A stretch of 64,000 nucleotides of DNA, from positions 1,426,001-1,490,000 of the forward strand of contig OZ038454.1 in the NCBI GenBank assembly GCA_964036195.1. The letters are read 5' to 3'. Below, one piece after another: positions 1-10,518 of the stretch. The DNA comes from Sphaerolaimus hirsutus. Its lineage: Eukaryota; Nematoda; Chromadorea; Monhysterida; Sphaerolaimidae. Positions within the stretch are counted from its first letter, which is position 1. Each line of letters opens with the position of its first letter. The translations under genes were made by a program, and so were the position numbers. The notes beneath the pieces are model-generated. The model did no database searches and was not told the origin of the DNA. It saw only the letters and a list, made by a program, of their open reading frames with translations.

Positions 1-1822
1 TCTGAAGTGGTGGCTGTTCAGGCTCCATCTCTGTTTCCATTTCTGAAGCCTCAATCACAGTTCTGGCTGTCATCAACATTGACATATTCCTGTTTACTGA
101 CAGGTTCACTGACGTATTTTGTTGCTTTGTATTTGGTTCTGTAACCACCGTGCTGGATATGGTTTCTGTCTCTACCATTTCTGGTCCAGCTTCTTCCACA
201 GTGACACAATTCACTGTGGCTTTTCTCTGTTGGCTCTGTGCTGGTCGACCGGCTGTCGGCACAGACTTTCTGCCATTGTTTGCTGCTTGCTGGCCATTCT
301 GTTGACCATTCGCTCTGAACGCTGGAATTTGCCGTCCAGCGTTTCCATTGCCATTGTCACCAAATTTCTCTGGGCACACCGCAGTGTGGTGCCTATTGGA
401 CTTGCAATAGAAGCAACTTCTCGTAAATTGACATTGATTCATGTAATGCCCTTTCTGCAGGCATCTCAGGCATCGCTCTGCCTTTGACAAAATCACTCTC
501 CTTTCTCTGGCAGTTTTGAACTTTGGACACTTATCGTTAAAGTGTAATTGCTGTGTGTCATTGCAGAACACACACGGCCTCCCAGGATTCATAAATCCAG
601 CCTGTGGTGCACTCTGACCATTCTGGATCACAGACATGCTCCCTGTGCTGGTCCTTGGGTTCTCTGGCCCTCTGAATCGATTCCCATTGCCTTGGAATCG
701 ATTATTGAATTGCTGTGCGCGTGGATTATTCCCGAATCCCTGGCGCGATTGCTGAACTGGTGCCTCAGTTTGCTGTGCGTGCTGTACAGCCTCACTGAGC
801 GCTAGCTGCTTGCCAAACAGCTCTCTGAATTTTTCCACCGTCAAGGCTTCCTCAGTTCCCTGTTCCTTCTGGATTTCTCTGAGAACCTCGGGTGGCACTT
901 TCTGTTGCAGCTGGCTCAACAGCATTGGATGTTCCACTGATTCACCCAGTGACTCCAACTGCTGGAGCAGCCTTTCTATTGCATCAAATAAAATTCTCAT
1001 ATCCTGACAGGTATTCCTGGCCTGTCGCAACTTCATGATATTACTCATCAGCGTGTTTCTGACCACAACTGGCTGGTCATATCTCTTCCTGAGCATTGCA
1101 ATTGCGGGTGCATAATTCTCTGCGGTCACACTCAATCCACTGATCATGCCAAATGCTGAGCCTTTCAGCAAGCTTCTCAAGTATGAAAACTTGGAAATGT
1201 CCTCCAAATCTGTCCGATTGTGAATGTGGGATTCGAACATTTGCCACCATGATCGAAATTTGACAATTTCCCCAGTAAACTGTTCCACTTCCAGTTTCTG
1301 TAATTTGACGCTCTTTGCTGTGGTTGCATTGGTTGAACTGGCCCCCGGAGCAGCTCCCTGAGCTGTCAGAGCCATCTGGGCAGCCATCTGCTGTATGAAT
1401 GCTGTATTGACTTCATACATGGTATTTCCGCTCTGTTGCTGGATCATGTCTTGCAACTCTTCGATGTACACATTCATGGCTACAACTTTCTGTGTCACCA
1501 AGTCTGACATATTTGCATATTCCTCATATGAGTCTTGGTATATCTTCTGTTCTTGTTCCATCTGATCGGGTTCGTCAATGTCTTTGACGATATCCCTCCA
1601 TGCGTCAAATTGAGTTTTCACTGCATTCATTGCACTTTCCAATTTTGCACCCTCCTGTTTGACAGATGCAATCACTCTTCTCATCTCTGTTCTCTTCTCT
1701 TCCTTTGTTGCTCCCGCAAATAGTTCTGGGTCATATTTGGCAAATTCTCTTGCCAATCTACTTTCTACCCTGTGCTTTGCTGGCCCCAGGGTCTTCCTGA
1801 TGTGACCCGTTGGTGAAACCAT
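1..1822 (-). CDS. gag: BEL/Pao-type retrotransposon Gag, partial (continues past window edge)
   Basis: An uninterrupted minus-strand frame of 607 codons runs from an ATG at 1822 off the left edge. An in-frame TAA lies about 40 bases upstream of that ATG. The N-terminal 170 residues are charged and helical. From about residue 174 there is a DUF1759-like core with the pattern KLEVEQFTGE..KFRSWWQMFE, typical of BEL/Pao Gag. A Gln/Asn-rich linker follows. A zinc-knuckle block then starts near residue 416: a CxxC region, CLRCLQKGHYMNQC near 448 and CFYCKSNRHHTAVC near 466. This Cys pattern is the BEL/Pao signature and implies nucleic-acid binding in a capsid-like particle. Protease and reverse transcriptase would lie outside the window. 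The open frame suggests a young copy. It points away from the integrase-envelope frame at 4422, so the two are divergent. Family assignment is firm; whether both belong to one element is not known. Confidence 0.88.
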   Translation of the reverse strand, partial: MVSPTGHIRKTLGPAKHRVESRLAREFAKYDPELFAGATKEEKRTEMRRVIASVKQEGAKLESAMNAVKTQFDAWRDIVKDIDEPDQMEQEQKIYQDSYEEYANMSDLVTQKVVAMNVYIEELQDMIQQQSGNTMYEVNTAFIQQMAAQMALTAQGAAPGASSTNATTAKSVKLQKLEVEQFTGEIVKFRSWWQMFESHIHNRTDLEDISKFSYLRSLLKGSAFGMISGLSVTAENYAPAIAMLRKRYDQPVVVRNTLMSNIMKLRQARNTCQDMRILFDAIERLLQQLESLGESVEHPMLLSQLQQKVPPEVLREIQKEQGTEEALTVEKFRELFGKQLALSEAVQHAQQTEAPVQQSRQGFGNNPRAQQFNNRFQGNGNRFRGPENPRTSTGSMSVIQNGQSAPQAGFMNPGRPCVFCNDTQQLHFNDKCPKFKTARERRVILSKAERCLRCLQKGHYMNQCQFTRSCFYCKSNRHHTAVCPEKFGDNGNGNAGRQIPAFRANGQQNGQQAANNGRKSVPTAGRPAQSQQRKATVNCVTVEEAGPEMVETETISSTVVTEPNTKQQNTSVNLSVNRNMSMLMTARTVIEASEMETEMEPEQPPLQ

Positions 1823-3050
1823 TTTTACTGATGAATTTTCCTTCACTGTTTCTCTTTATAGTGCGTCGCCTGTAACGCTTGTGACGCTTCTCTGCGTCTT
1901 TCTGTGCAGTGCTCTGTGCACTACGGATTTGTTGTGCCACGCACAATACCAATGCAGTCCTACAGGCCCCTGACGTGTTCTCACGCGTTGACCTTTACTG
2001 CACTGGCACCAGGTGTGTTCCTAAAGCCCCTGACGTGATTGTTTACACGCGTTGACTTCAACACACCGGTCAAATCCACCTGGACAATAAACAATTTATT
2101 TGCCCAGCAGTGTGCGCCCAAGGAGGGTCCGTACACACTCTTTCTGAGCGCTCTGGCGCTCTTTCTGGCACGCCTGTGTGCCTTGTGACCACGCCGGCCA
2201 CTTGCTTTCCTGAGCGGCTCCTGTACCGCTGTGCGCAGTGCTGCGCTTGCCGTGTCGCCCGTGACACGTTTCTGTGCACTCTGGTGCACTTTCTGATTCT
2301 GGGCAGTGTTTCTGTACACTGCTCTGCAATTGCGCCTGTGCAATGCAGAATTCTGGCACTTTTGTGCTGTCTAATCTGATGGTACCGAGCAGGCACAGCG
2401 TGTATATTTGATGGGAGCTCCGCAAAGCTCCTACACGCTACCAAGTATCCTAATACTTGGTTTTCAAATCCACTCTCTGTCAGCTACAGCCCTCTGTCAG
2501 CTACAGCCCTTTGTACACTGATACCCCTACTTTTGCACTTCCGAGGTATGAGTCCACTCTTACCCAGTGGAGCGAGGGACCTCCGCGAATGCCCAAAAAA
2601 CAGCCCTTTGACTAGCGTGGCTTTGTGGCGATCCTGTCTCCGTCAGGTCACCCTCCCTTGGCATAGGAAGGACGTGCGAGCGGTCACTGGCGTCCGGATG
2701 ACCAGGAGCGTCCAGCGAAAGTTTGACCACCGTCCGACAATGACTCCTTGTCAAATGCCGGTGCCGCCCAGCGTCTAGCACCTTGCCAGAACACTGGTGA
2801 AAGCTGCCTGAAATCCTGACAGGCTTGTCAGAACTCCAGTGTCCTCCGCGCGTGAGCGTAGAACCGCTCCCAGGATGTAGACAGGAGTGCCGTGACTTTG
2901 GCACAATGCTGTCTGCAAATCAACAGCCAACGCTCAGCCAAGGCCAATTGATGTTCAGCAGGACTTTTGAAGTTCTGCCAACTGCCGCACAATGTCCGTT
3001 CCGGCTTGGTGATAGCACAATGTCATGCAATCACCCTGCTCGCTGCGCCA
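1823..3050. other. Leader/spacer region upstream of gag, no gene seen
   Basis: Presumed 5' untranslated or LTR-side sequence of the minus-strand gag element. It contains a pair of imperfect direct repeats: CCCCTGACGTG followed shortly by CACGCGTTGAC, starting at 1967 and again at 2027. A short direct duplication, CTGTCAGCTACAGCCCT, lies near 2477-2510. The overlapping short open frames here are mutually exclusive and resemble no protein. I could not place an LTR boundary or primer-binding site with confidence. Confidence 0.4.
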
Positions 3051-4379
3051 TGTGATGAAGCCACCGAAGTCAGCGTCTTCTACCACCGAATCCGGCTGCT
3101 TCAAGACCGTAGTGAGGAACGGCCTTTAGAGTGGTTGATTTCCCGTTGTTGCCGAACGTCCACTTGTCGACAGCCAAGTTGAGTTTATTTCGTAGTTGTG
3201 TGTTGAAAAGGGGTTTCGAGATTGTTTCAGGTACTTTATTTTGATCAGATACAGCGTGTTACAAAAGCGCAAAACCTAGCGAGCTTCCTAGTCGAAGTTT
3301 CTATCGCTAGCTTATTTTGTTCACTTGGGGTGAGTCCGCAGACTGCAGACTTGAGTTGGGTCAGAAGACTGAAGTAAAAACTTCCAAGTAGCTAAGATAC
3401 GGAAATCACGTATAGAAAAACAGTTACAGTAATTTCCTAATATGAATGCACAAATAAACCACTAATATAACAATAAAACACAATTGACCGAAACAGTTGG
3501 CTTAATTTTCGCGTGCATACATTCAAATAATTATGGTAAAGAAATACCAGGTACAAATTGGGTTAATAGAAAACTATTAATCTTACGAGGTGCGAAGTCG
3601 GCAAACTCGGCCGATTTACTAATTTGCTTCAATTTGTCAGAAAACATTGACGCACATTGGAACTAATAAAATAGGGTTCGAAAACTGTAAATAGTAGTGT
3701 AAATGTTCCTAATGACGTAAATAGAGCTGGGTATATTCGATATAATAATAGTAATCACTTTCTGGAAACGTATATTTTATAATGGATAAATTGGGACTTA
3801 TTCGAGGTAAATGGGTATTGTAATTGAGCAGGGTTTATAATATATTCAGCTTGAGCAGGGTATTATAGATAATGTCAAAGTAAAATAATATAACTGATGA
3901 ACAGGGTTATAATAATTATGCCTACGCGAAGGGCTTTGTAAACACGCACAGTAAATGCTAGTTGCACACAGGGCACTATTTCTCCATTAGGACGCTGGCC
4001 TAGATAATTATGCAGCACGTAAATATTTACAAGATTTGACTTTTGTAAACTGCAAGTAAACTATGCAAATGTATATATAATCATGATCAGAAAATTACGG
4101 CGAGTTGAATGAGCCTAATTTTATATTAATACACCTAATAACAACTTATTTGACTTTTTAATCTAAACATTCCACATAAACCTATCAATAACTTATAGAA
4201 CACTTTCCTAATCGAATATTCTCCATGGGTAAATAATATAGTGCAGGAAATACAATTTGCGTGGTAAATAAATATAGTGCATGAAAAGTAAATAGTGCAA
4301 ATAAGTAAATGTGCGAATATGAACCTAATTATCAATTCTCTGTATTTCTTTATCCATCCATTTTGCCACGGTCAGCACA
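3051..4379 (+). repeat. Left long inverted-repeat arm (LTR-like, TG...CA) of the integrase-envelope unit
   Basis: The arm starts TGTGATGAAGCC at 3051 and ends GGTCAGCACA at 4379. The same sequence is present in reverse complement at 8566-9385. The outer 120 bases (3051-3172) match 9264-9385, and the inner part from about 3693 to 4379 matches 8566-9250. About 520 bases (about 3174-3692) exist only in this arm, as an insertion here or a deletion in the other arm. The TG...CA ends look like an LTR, but the two copies are inverted relative to each other. No short target duplication is visible at the outer ends. Confidence 0.8.
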
Positions 4380-4421
4380 AAGCGCAACACAAACGACAGT
4401 CAGAGTGTACTGTCAGAAATC

Positions 4422-7400
4422 ATGAAAAGTATCTGTGGTACAATGAAACCACAGGGAATTATCAGCATTGAAGAGAGAGAGATTGCATTGAAATATTGGA
4501 TCAAAGTGACACAACAGAATCATTACAAAGTAGTGGCAGAGATTCTGGCAACAGGCCACAGCAAGGGCAGCCAGAACGGCAAGAAAGCAACTGCGGACCA
4601 GCAATTGATCAAATGGCTCAATGTGCAAATGCATCAGGATGGAATCCTAAAGTGCCACGGCAGAATGGAGCATACAGACCCACAAGAGGTCACAGTGCCA
4701 CTCATACTGTTGCCAGCAATGGCTACAGTGACTCAGCTGATCGTCAGAGACCAGCATGAGAAGTTAATGCACGCAGGAGTGCAACACACGTTAGCAGCAA
4801 TCAGACAAAAGTACTGGATTACACAGGGCAGACGGGTAATCTATAATGTGACCAGAACCTGCCCGACCTGTCAGAAATTGGGAGCGAAGCCGTACCAGCT
4901 TCCACCAATGCCAGATTTACCAGAAACTAGAGTTCAGAGGGCCAGACCATTCCAGTACACGGGCTTGGATTATTTGGGACCAGTTTGGTACAAAGTGGAC
5001 AAAGATCACATGAAGATGTGGATCTGTTTGTTCACATGTATGGTGACACGTGCAGTTCACCTGGAAAGTGTGCTGGACATGACAGCACAGGAATTCCTGA
5101 ATGCAGTCAGGAGATTCATTGCCAGGCGTGGAAAGCCTGAAGCAGTGATTTCAGACAATGCAACGCAATTTAAGTTGACAGAGAAAGTGCTCAGCTCAAG
5201 CACTGACAAGGTCATTAATACTGGGAAAGAATGGTCAGAAATAGTTAAAAGAGAAGCAGTACAGACATACTGCTCACAGCAACAAATCCAGTGGAACATG
5301 ACGACTCCTATGGCACCATGGCAAGGAGGAGTCTATGAGAGAATGGTGGGCATCACCAAGAAGCATTTCAAGGCAGCTGTGGGGCACAGAATGTTAACCC
5401 TGCAAGAGTTGTTGACACTTCTACCAGAAGTCGAGGCAGTGATCAACAGTAGACCAATTTCTTACATCTATGGTGATGTAAAGAGTCTCAGAGTGCTGAC
5501 ACCGAAAGACTTCCTGACAGGGGAAGGTCAGATTGGAGCACCACAGTTTGATGCAGACAAAGATGGAGAATTTGTGCCCAGAATGGATAATGCAGCGAAA
5601 CTGCAGAAATATTGGGAGACAACCCAGCAAACTTTGGATAAGTTCTGGGACTTGTGGCATCAAGAGTACATCCCGAGCTTGAGAGAAAGGACTCAGGTGA
5701 CACACAAACATGGCAGATTGACAGCGACTCAAGAACCCAAAGTAAATGAAGTTGTGCTGATTTATGAAGAGAACATGCCTAGAGGTGCATGGAAAATGGG
5801 TCGCATCGAGCAGTTAGAGCCCAGCAAAGATGGACAGATACGCTTAGCAAAAGTCAGAACTGCCAACAGAAATGTGGTCAGCAGACCACTCAATCAATTG
5901 TATCTGGTGGAAATCAATTCAAAGACAATGGATATCCCAGAGACAGCAGTGACAGTTAAAGTGGATTTACTGGACCCAGCAATTGTCCAGAAACATATCA
6001 AAAATCAGAATTCAGACAGAGACCCTGTACCAGATCCTGCTCAGAAGAACTCAGCATCAGAAAGAGTCCTGAGGAGTGCGACAGGGAAAGCCACAGTAAC
6101 CACCAGCAGTCTGGTGATTGGAATGCTGTGCACGATGTTGATGCTGACAGGCGTGTCAGAGTCAGCAACACTGAGAGAAGCTAGCAAGGCTTACAGCGAA
6201 GTATTTTCCAGAACATATGTTCTAGAAACCTCGACAGTAAGGCCACCATCATTGGCAGCGCGTCATGGATTGCCACCAAAATCTGTCAGAGAAATGCAGA
6301 CTTATGAGAGATTCAAGGATGCAATCAAAGATCATCCTGTGGAACAGGTGATCAGCTCACAAAGCCAGGAGTATCAGATTTGCACCAGTGGAAGACATGG
6401 ACATGCGCTTACAGACATGGACATGCGCTTCCTTATACCAAGGAATTTTGTCAAGGCAATGAAGGTTACGCTTTATGCACAGAGACAGATTCCACAGAAA
6501 GAGAAAGCATACAGATGCTACATCAGAATCAAAGAGATCATCACACACACCAGTTTCTGGGGAGCGAAAGGCATTACAGGCAATTTTGAGAAAGACCAGC
6601 AAGTTGGCGTGGTGGCCTGTAACTATGCAAGAATTCACAAGATGTTCAGAGGAACACCTTTGGTGGAAATGGAGCCCAGAGTGTGGACAACTAATCAAAC
6701 CTTGAATGTGGAAAATTCATGGTTTTGTCATGACAAAGAAAATGTCATCAGTAACTTCTACATGGAAGAAGGAACCATGGCTTCACTTGATGGAAAGACT
6801 GTAATCAGCGACTTGCAAGATTTCAGCCAGTGTAGAGCCATGATGGGACATTGCAGAGACCACAATTATGGAATCACAGTGTGGGATACGGAGAATTTCA
6901 AGCATCAATGTGCATATGAGAGAATTGGCAGATTCAAATCAGAGATATCTGGCCAGACAATTATTGTGTCAAAGTTGCAAGCAGCATACTCTCACAGCAA
7001 CAAGACAAAAAGACCAATTGGCTCAGAATGTGTTCCGGGAGACACATATTACACCGATCAAGGAGGTGTATTCATCCAGTTTGACAGAAGAGAAGATGTG
7101 CCTGTGGAATGGGCAATGCCAGGAAAAAAAGTGGAGGCAAGAGAATCGACAATCAGTGGAACATTGTATGCCAGATTGGACGACAGAAACTCCAAGTTTC
7201 AATTCCTGCAACATGTGGTCAGAGAGATGACTCAAGCACAATTTGCGATTGTATGGCATCAGTTATGTCAACTTCGCAAGAACCAGCTGGACATGTTGAC
7301 TCAGCTTTTCCGCATCGATCCAACATTGGGAATTCGAGCCATGCTGGGAAGACAGGATGTTCATGCAGAATGGGCTGGAGAAGCAATTATGTTTTGGGAA

Positions 7401-8348
7401 TGCAAGGAAGTGCAGCCATACATAATTTATCAGACAGGAAAAGTGGGAGAGACATGTTACAAGTACACACCAATGAGATTGGACAAAGACGGGCCCTTGT
7501 GGTTCAAGAGCCCAGGCAGCAGAGACTTGGTGGAGAAATCACCAGAAGAGGACTGCAGCCACACCACACCGCACCTGTACAGAAATGAATATGGACAATG
7601 GAAGTCCGCACATGGAATGGTGCATGTCACAGAGACGCCAATTGAAATGACATGGAAAGGACAGTGGCAGGCCTTCACGTTTGACACGCCTCACCTGTTC
7701 ACCAACATTGTCAACAGAGCGACCAATTTCATGGATGTCAGAGGCCAGATTCAGAGACTACAGAATCTAGAGCATGTGCAGAACCAGTTGATTGATTACA
7801 CAGCAGACATGTCATTGGATCCCAGAGTGATCAGAAATTCAATAGAAGGCATTGGAGCTGGAATTGGACAAACAGCAGCAGGAATCGGCAAGGCATATGG
7901 TCACTACATATCTGGAGTGTCAAAAGGGTACACCAACTTTATGGGAGTAATGCTGAAAGGACCCTTTCAAGTGATCATCAACACAATCGCAATGCTGCTG
8001 GGGATCACAATCCTGATAGCTGGAATCGTAGCTGCAGGATACCTGTGGTACAATTGGAGAATTGCCACAGGAAAACCAGTGATTCCACCATGCGTATACA
8101 CATGCATATGGAAATGCATAGTGTGTCCGTTCAAGTGCATATGGCTATGCTTCAGAGCTGTCAAATATACTATCAAGAGATCAACTCAGAAAGAGACCAA
8201 TTATCCACAGAGAAAAGTGCGCAAGACAGAGTTGAGACCAGCAATCAAGAGGAGAGCCAGATCCAACTCAACACGTCAGATTTGCCAGGAGAGCAGAAAC
8301 AGAGGACAGAATGACAAAGTCACTATCGGCATACGTTCAACCAAATGA
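4422..8348 (+). CDS. BEL/Pao integrase fused to an envelope-like membrane protein
   Basis: A 1,308-residue frame fills the space between the two inverted arms. Residues 10-110 match the spacer that normally follows RNase H in BEL/Pao Pol. The integrase has an HHCC zinc finger (H117, H122, C147, C150) and a DDE core: D183 in GLDYLGP, D245 in ISDNATQF and E306 in QGGVYERM. A DUF5641-like C-terminal region follows (about 420-500). A hydrophobic segment near 562-582 looks like a signal or membrane anchor. It precedes a long Cys-rich ectodomain-like part, a transmembrane helix near 1183-1211 and a Cys-rich cytoplasmic tail (CVYTCIWKCIVC near 1223). Envelope-like partners are known in some BEL/Pao lineages. 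Protease, reverse transcriptase and RNase H are absent. The start falls inside what is usually Pol, so this is either a 5'-deleted element or a reorganised one. Confidence 0.85.
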   Translation: MKSICGTMKPQGIISIEEREIALKYWIKVTQQNHYKVVAEILATGHSKGSQNGKKATADQQLIKWLNVQMHQDGILKCHGRMEHTDPQEVTVPLILLPAMATVTQLIVRDQHEKLMHAGVQHTLAAIRQKYWITQGRRVIYNVTRTCPTCQKLGAKPYQLPPMPDLPETRVQRARPFQYTGLDYLGPVWYKVDKDHMKMWICLFTCMVTRAVHLESVLDMTAQEFLNAVRRFIARRGKPEAVISDNATQFKLTEKVLSSSTDKVINTGKEWSEIVKREAVQTYCSQQQIQWNMTTPMAPWQGGVYERMVGITKKHFKAAVGHRMLTLQELLTLLPEVEAVINSRPISYIYGDVKSLRVLTPKDFLTGEGQIGAPQFDADKDGEFVPRMDNAAKLQKYWETTQQTLDKFWDLWHQEYIPSLRERTQVTHKHGRLTATQEPKVNEVVLIYEENMPRGAWKMGRIEQLEPSKDGQIRLAKVRTANRNVVSRPLNQLYLVEINSKTMDIPETAVTVKVDLLDPAIVQKHIKNQNSDRDPVPDPAQKNSASERVLRSATGKATVTTSSLVIGMLCTMLMLTGVSESATLREASKAYSEVFSRTYVLETSTVRPPSLAARHGLPPKSVREMQTYERFKDAIKDHPVEQVISSQSQEYQICTSGRHGHALTDMDMRFLIPRNFVKAMKVTLYAQRQIPQKEKAYRCYIRIKEIITHTSFWGAKGITGNFEKDQQVGVVACNYARIHKMFRGTPLVEMEPRVWTTNQTLNVENSWFCHDKENVISNFYMEEGTMASLDGKTVISDLQDFSQCRAMMGHCRDHNYGITVWDTENFKHQCAYERIGRFKSEISGQTIIVSKLQAAYSHSNKTKRPIGSECVPGDTYYTDQGGVFIQFDRREDVPVEWAMPGKKVEARESTISGTLYARLDDRNSKFQFLQHVVREMTQAQFAIVWHQLCQLRKNQLDMLTQLFRIDPTLGIRAMLGRQDVHAEWAGEAIMFWECKEVQPYIIYQTGKVGETCYKYTPMRLDKDGPLWFKSPGSRDLVEKSPEEDCSHTTPHLYRNEYGQWKSAHGMVHVTETPIEMTWKGQWQAFTFDTPHLFTNIVNRATNFMDVRGQIQRLQNLEHVQNQLIDYTADMSLDPRVIRNSIEGIGAGIGQTAAGIGKAYGHYISGVSKGYTNFMGVMLKGPFQVIINTIAMLLGITILIAGIVAAGYLWYNWRIATGKPVIPPCVYTCIWKCIVCPFKCIWLCFRAVKYTIKRSTQKETNYPQRKVRKTELRPAIKRRARSNSTRQICQESRNRGQNDKVTIGIRSTK

Positions 8349-8565
8349 AAGCGACACGGGCAACTACCTGCTTCATCATCAGGCTAGGTCGGCGTTGGCA
8401 TCACCAATAACTGGACCTGCGACTTCACGCACGCCCACGACTTCGCGCACGACCACGTTCACCACCGAGGCAACCGTGGAAATGCCACTCATCACGTTGG
8501 TGCCCACCACCACCAGCATGTGACGTTGCTGCAACAACGGGGTGCAGCAACTCTTCCGCCCGGAG
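8349..8565. other. Spacer between the envelope stop and the right inverted arm
   Basis: A short unique segment of about 217 bases, relatively GC-rich with ACCAC/ACGAC-like runs. It has no counterpart beside the left arm. No polypurine tract is evident. Confidence 0.4.
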
Positions 8566-9385
8566 TGTGCTGACCGTGGCAAAATGGATGGATAAAGAAA
8601 TACAGAGATCTGATAATTAGGCTCATATTTATCCATTTACTTATGTGTACTATTTTACATTTTATGCACTATATTAATTTACCACGCAAATTGTATTTCC
8701 TGCACTATATTATGTATCCATGGAGAATATTCAATTAGGAAAGTGTAATGTAAGTTATTGATATGTTTATGTGGAATATTTAGGTTAAAATGTCAAATAT
8801 ATTATTATTAGGTGTATTAACATGAAATTAGGCTCATTCAACTCGCCGTAATTTTCTGATCATTATTATATATACATTTACATGGTTTACTTGTAATTTG
8901 GGAAAGTCAAATCTTGTAAATTATTTATGTGCTACGTATTTACTTTGGCCAGCGTCCTGATAGAGAAATAGTGCCCTGTGTGCAACTAGCATTTACTGTA
9001 CGTGTTTATCAAAGCCCTTTGCGTAGGTATAATTATATTAATCCTGCTCACTATTTATATTTATATTTACGTAACATTCACGGAAATACCCTACTCAAAT
9101 TATACCTAAGAATGTATTATAAACCCTGCTCAATTAACATACCCATTTACCTCAAATAAGTCCCAATTTGTCAATTATGAAATATACGTTTCCAGGAAGT
9201 GATTATTATTATTATGTTGAATATACCCTGTTCTATTTACATCTTTAGGAACATTTGCACCACTGTCGACAAGTGGACATTCGGCTACAACGGGAAATCA
9301 ACCACTCTAAAGGCCGTTTCTCACTACGGTCTTGAAGCAGCCGGATTCGGTGGTAGAAGACGCTGACTTCGGTGGCTTCATCACA
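8566..9385 (-). repeat. Right long inverted-repeat arm (LTR-like, reversed)
   Basis: Reverse complement of the left arm at 3051-4379, beginning TGTGCTGACC at 8566 and ending GGCTTCATCACA at 9385. It lacks the roughly 520-base block found in the left arm. A normal LTR retrotransposon would have a direct, not inverted, copy here. Confidence 0.8.
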
Positions 9386-9693
9386 TTTACCATACATACA
9401 TGTCATATTTCTATCTACCGTTTCAAAGACCCGATGTGCGTAATTATGTTGCAGGTGTGCCGTGCCAAAATATGCAAAAAACGACCAGAAAATCAACGTT
9501 CCATAATGTCATTTATGGAAAATTTTTGAGGTTAGCTGACATAACCTGGGGTATAACATCTTCTTTTGAATCTTTTGAATTAGGAAAAATTTCTAACTAA
9601 ATATAAAGCGTACATTTGGAAGTGTATATCGGAAAACATAGATAGATATATGCGCGCTCAATCCTGATTCAATATTAAGATGCTTCTGGCATC
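9386..9693. other. Unassigned spacer
   Basis: About 300 bases between the inverted-repeat unit and an unrecognised reading frame. I see no gene, repeat terminus or RNA gene here. Confidence 0.3.
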
Positions 9694-10518
9694 ATGCATT
9701 GTTGTGAGCTGGCAAAACTGGGCCTCTCTCCAACACAGGGCCGATGTCCGTGGACACGTGCGATGTGCGTGGCTGCGAACCAAAAATGTTTTCACTGTGT
9801 GTTAGTTGACAAATTATGGGTTGATAGTTACCGATGTGTCAAATGTCCGGGAAATTGTAAATACATAGGAGTGGCAATTGTCATAGACCCACGTAAATTA
9901 TCCGTACACATAGTAAATGAGGAGAAGCTTGCAAAAAGGGGGGAATCACCAGGCCCCGATACATATCGCTTTGAAAAAAACCCTCGCTATAAATACGAAT
10001 TGTATGTAGTATGCTGTAACTCTATCGCCATCTCACCTTTTCAGGCAAAGTGGTGTCATGTGACGGGAAGTTTATGCTGCGCATGTGATATTTTGAAAAT
10101 TTGGCCGTGCATATCACTGTGTAAACATTCTGGCTTAAACACGGGAGACAAACAGACACTTGATATAAATTTAAGAAAACCAGTTTATGATAATATTCAA
10201 GCATCCAATACCTCCCCTGTACATGCGTCAAAATGTTTGCATACTTCGCATTTAGATATTTACTCACACTTTGCTCGATATATATCTCGCTCATCTTTAT
10301 TTACTGGAAAACAATGGTGCACCTTTTGGTGGTCACATTTTTCGCTCATGAATGCTATATTGATGCTTGGCCTGAACATTTCCATATTTTTTACAAAATC
10401 ACAAAATTTTGTGACAAAATCACAAATTCCGAAAAATACCTGCAACGGTTCTAAAATTTTCTCTGATTTAACTCAACTATTTAATACGGTTATTGGGTGT
10501 TTGATAGTTTGGAAATGA
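9694..10518 (+). CDS. Unrecognised 274-aa open reading frame, Cys-rich N-terminal half
   Basis: An open frame of 274 codons. The first half has clustered cysteines (for example CVKCPGNCKY near residue 48). The second half is more hydrophobic and of lower complexity. I do not recognise a family. Its 3' end overlaps the truncated 5' edge of the retrotransposon fragment that starts near 10495, so the C-terminus may be altered by that insertion. It could be a decayed mobile-element protein or a chance frame; the length makes pure chance somewhat unlikely. Confidence 0.25.
   Translation: MHCCELAKLGLSPTQGRCPWTRAMCVAANQKCFHCVLVDKLWVDSYRCVKCPGNCKYIGVAIVIDPRKLSVHIVNEEKLAKRGESPGPDTYRFEKNPRYKYELYVVCCNSIAISPFQAKWCHVTGSLCCACDILKIWPCISLCKHSGLNTGDKQTLDINLRKPVYDNIQASNTSPVHASKCLHTSHLDIYSHFARYISRSSLFTGKQWCTFWWSHFSLMNAILMLGLNISIFFTKSQNFVTKSQIPKNTCNGSKIFSDLTQLFNTVIGCLIVWK

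Noticed and set aside
119..1723. Plus-strand open frames at 119, 548, 810 and 1535
   Set aside because: They are antisense to the continuous Gag frame, which has clear DUF1759-like and zinc-knuckle motifs.
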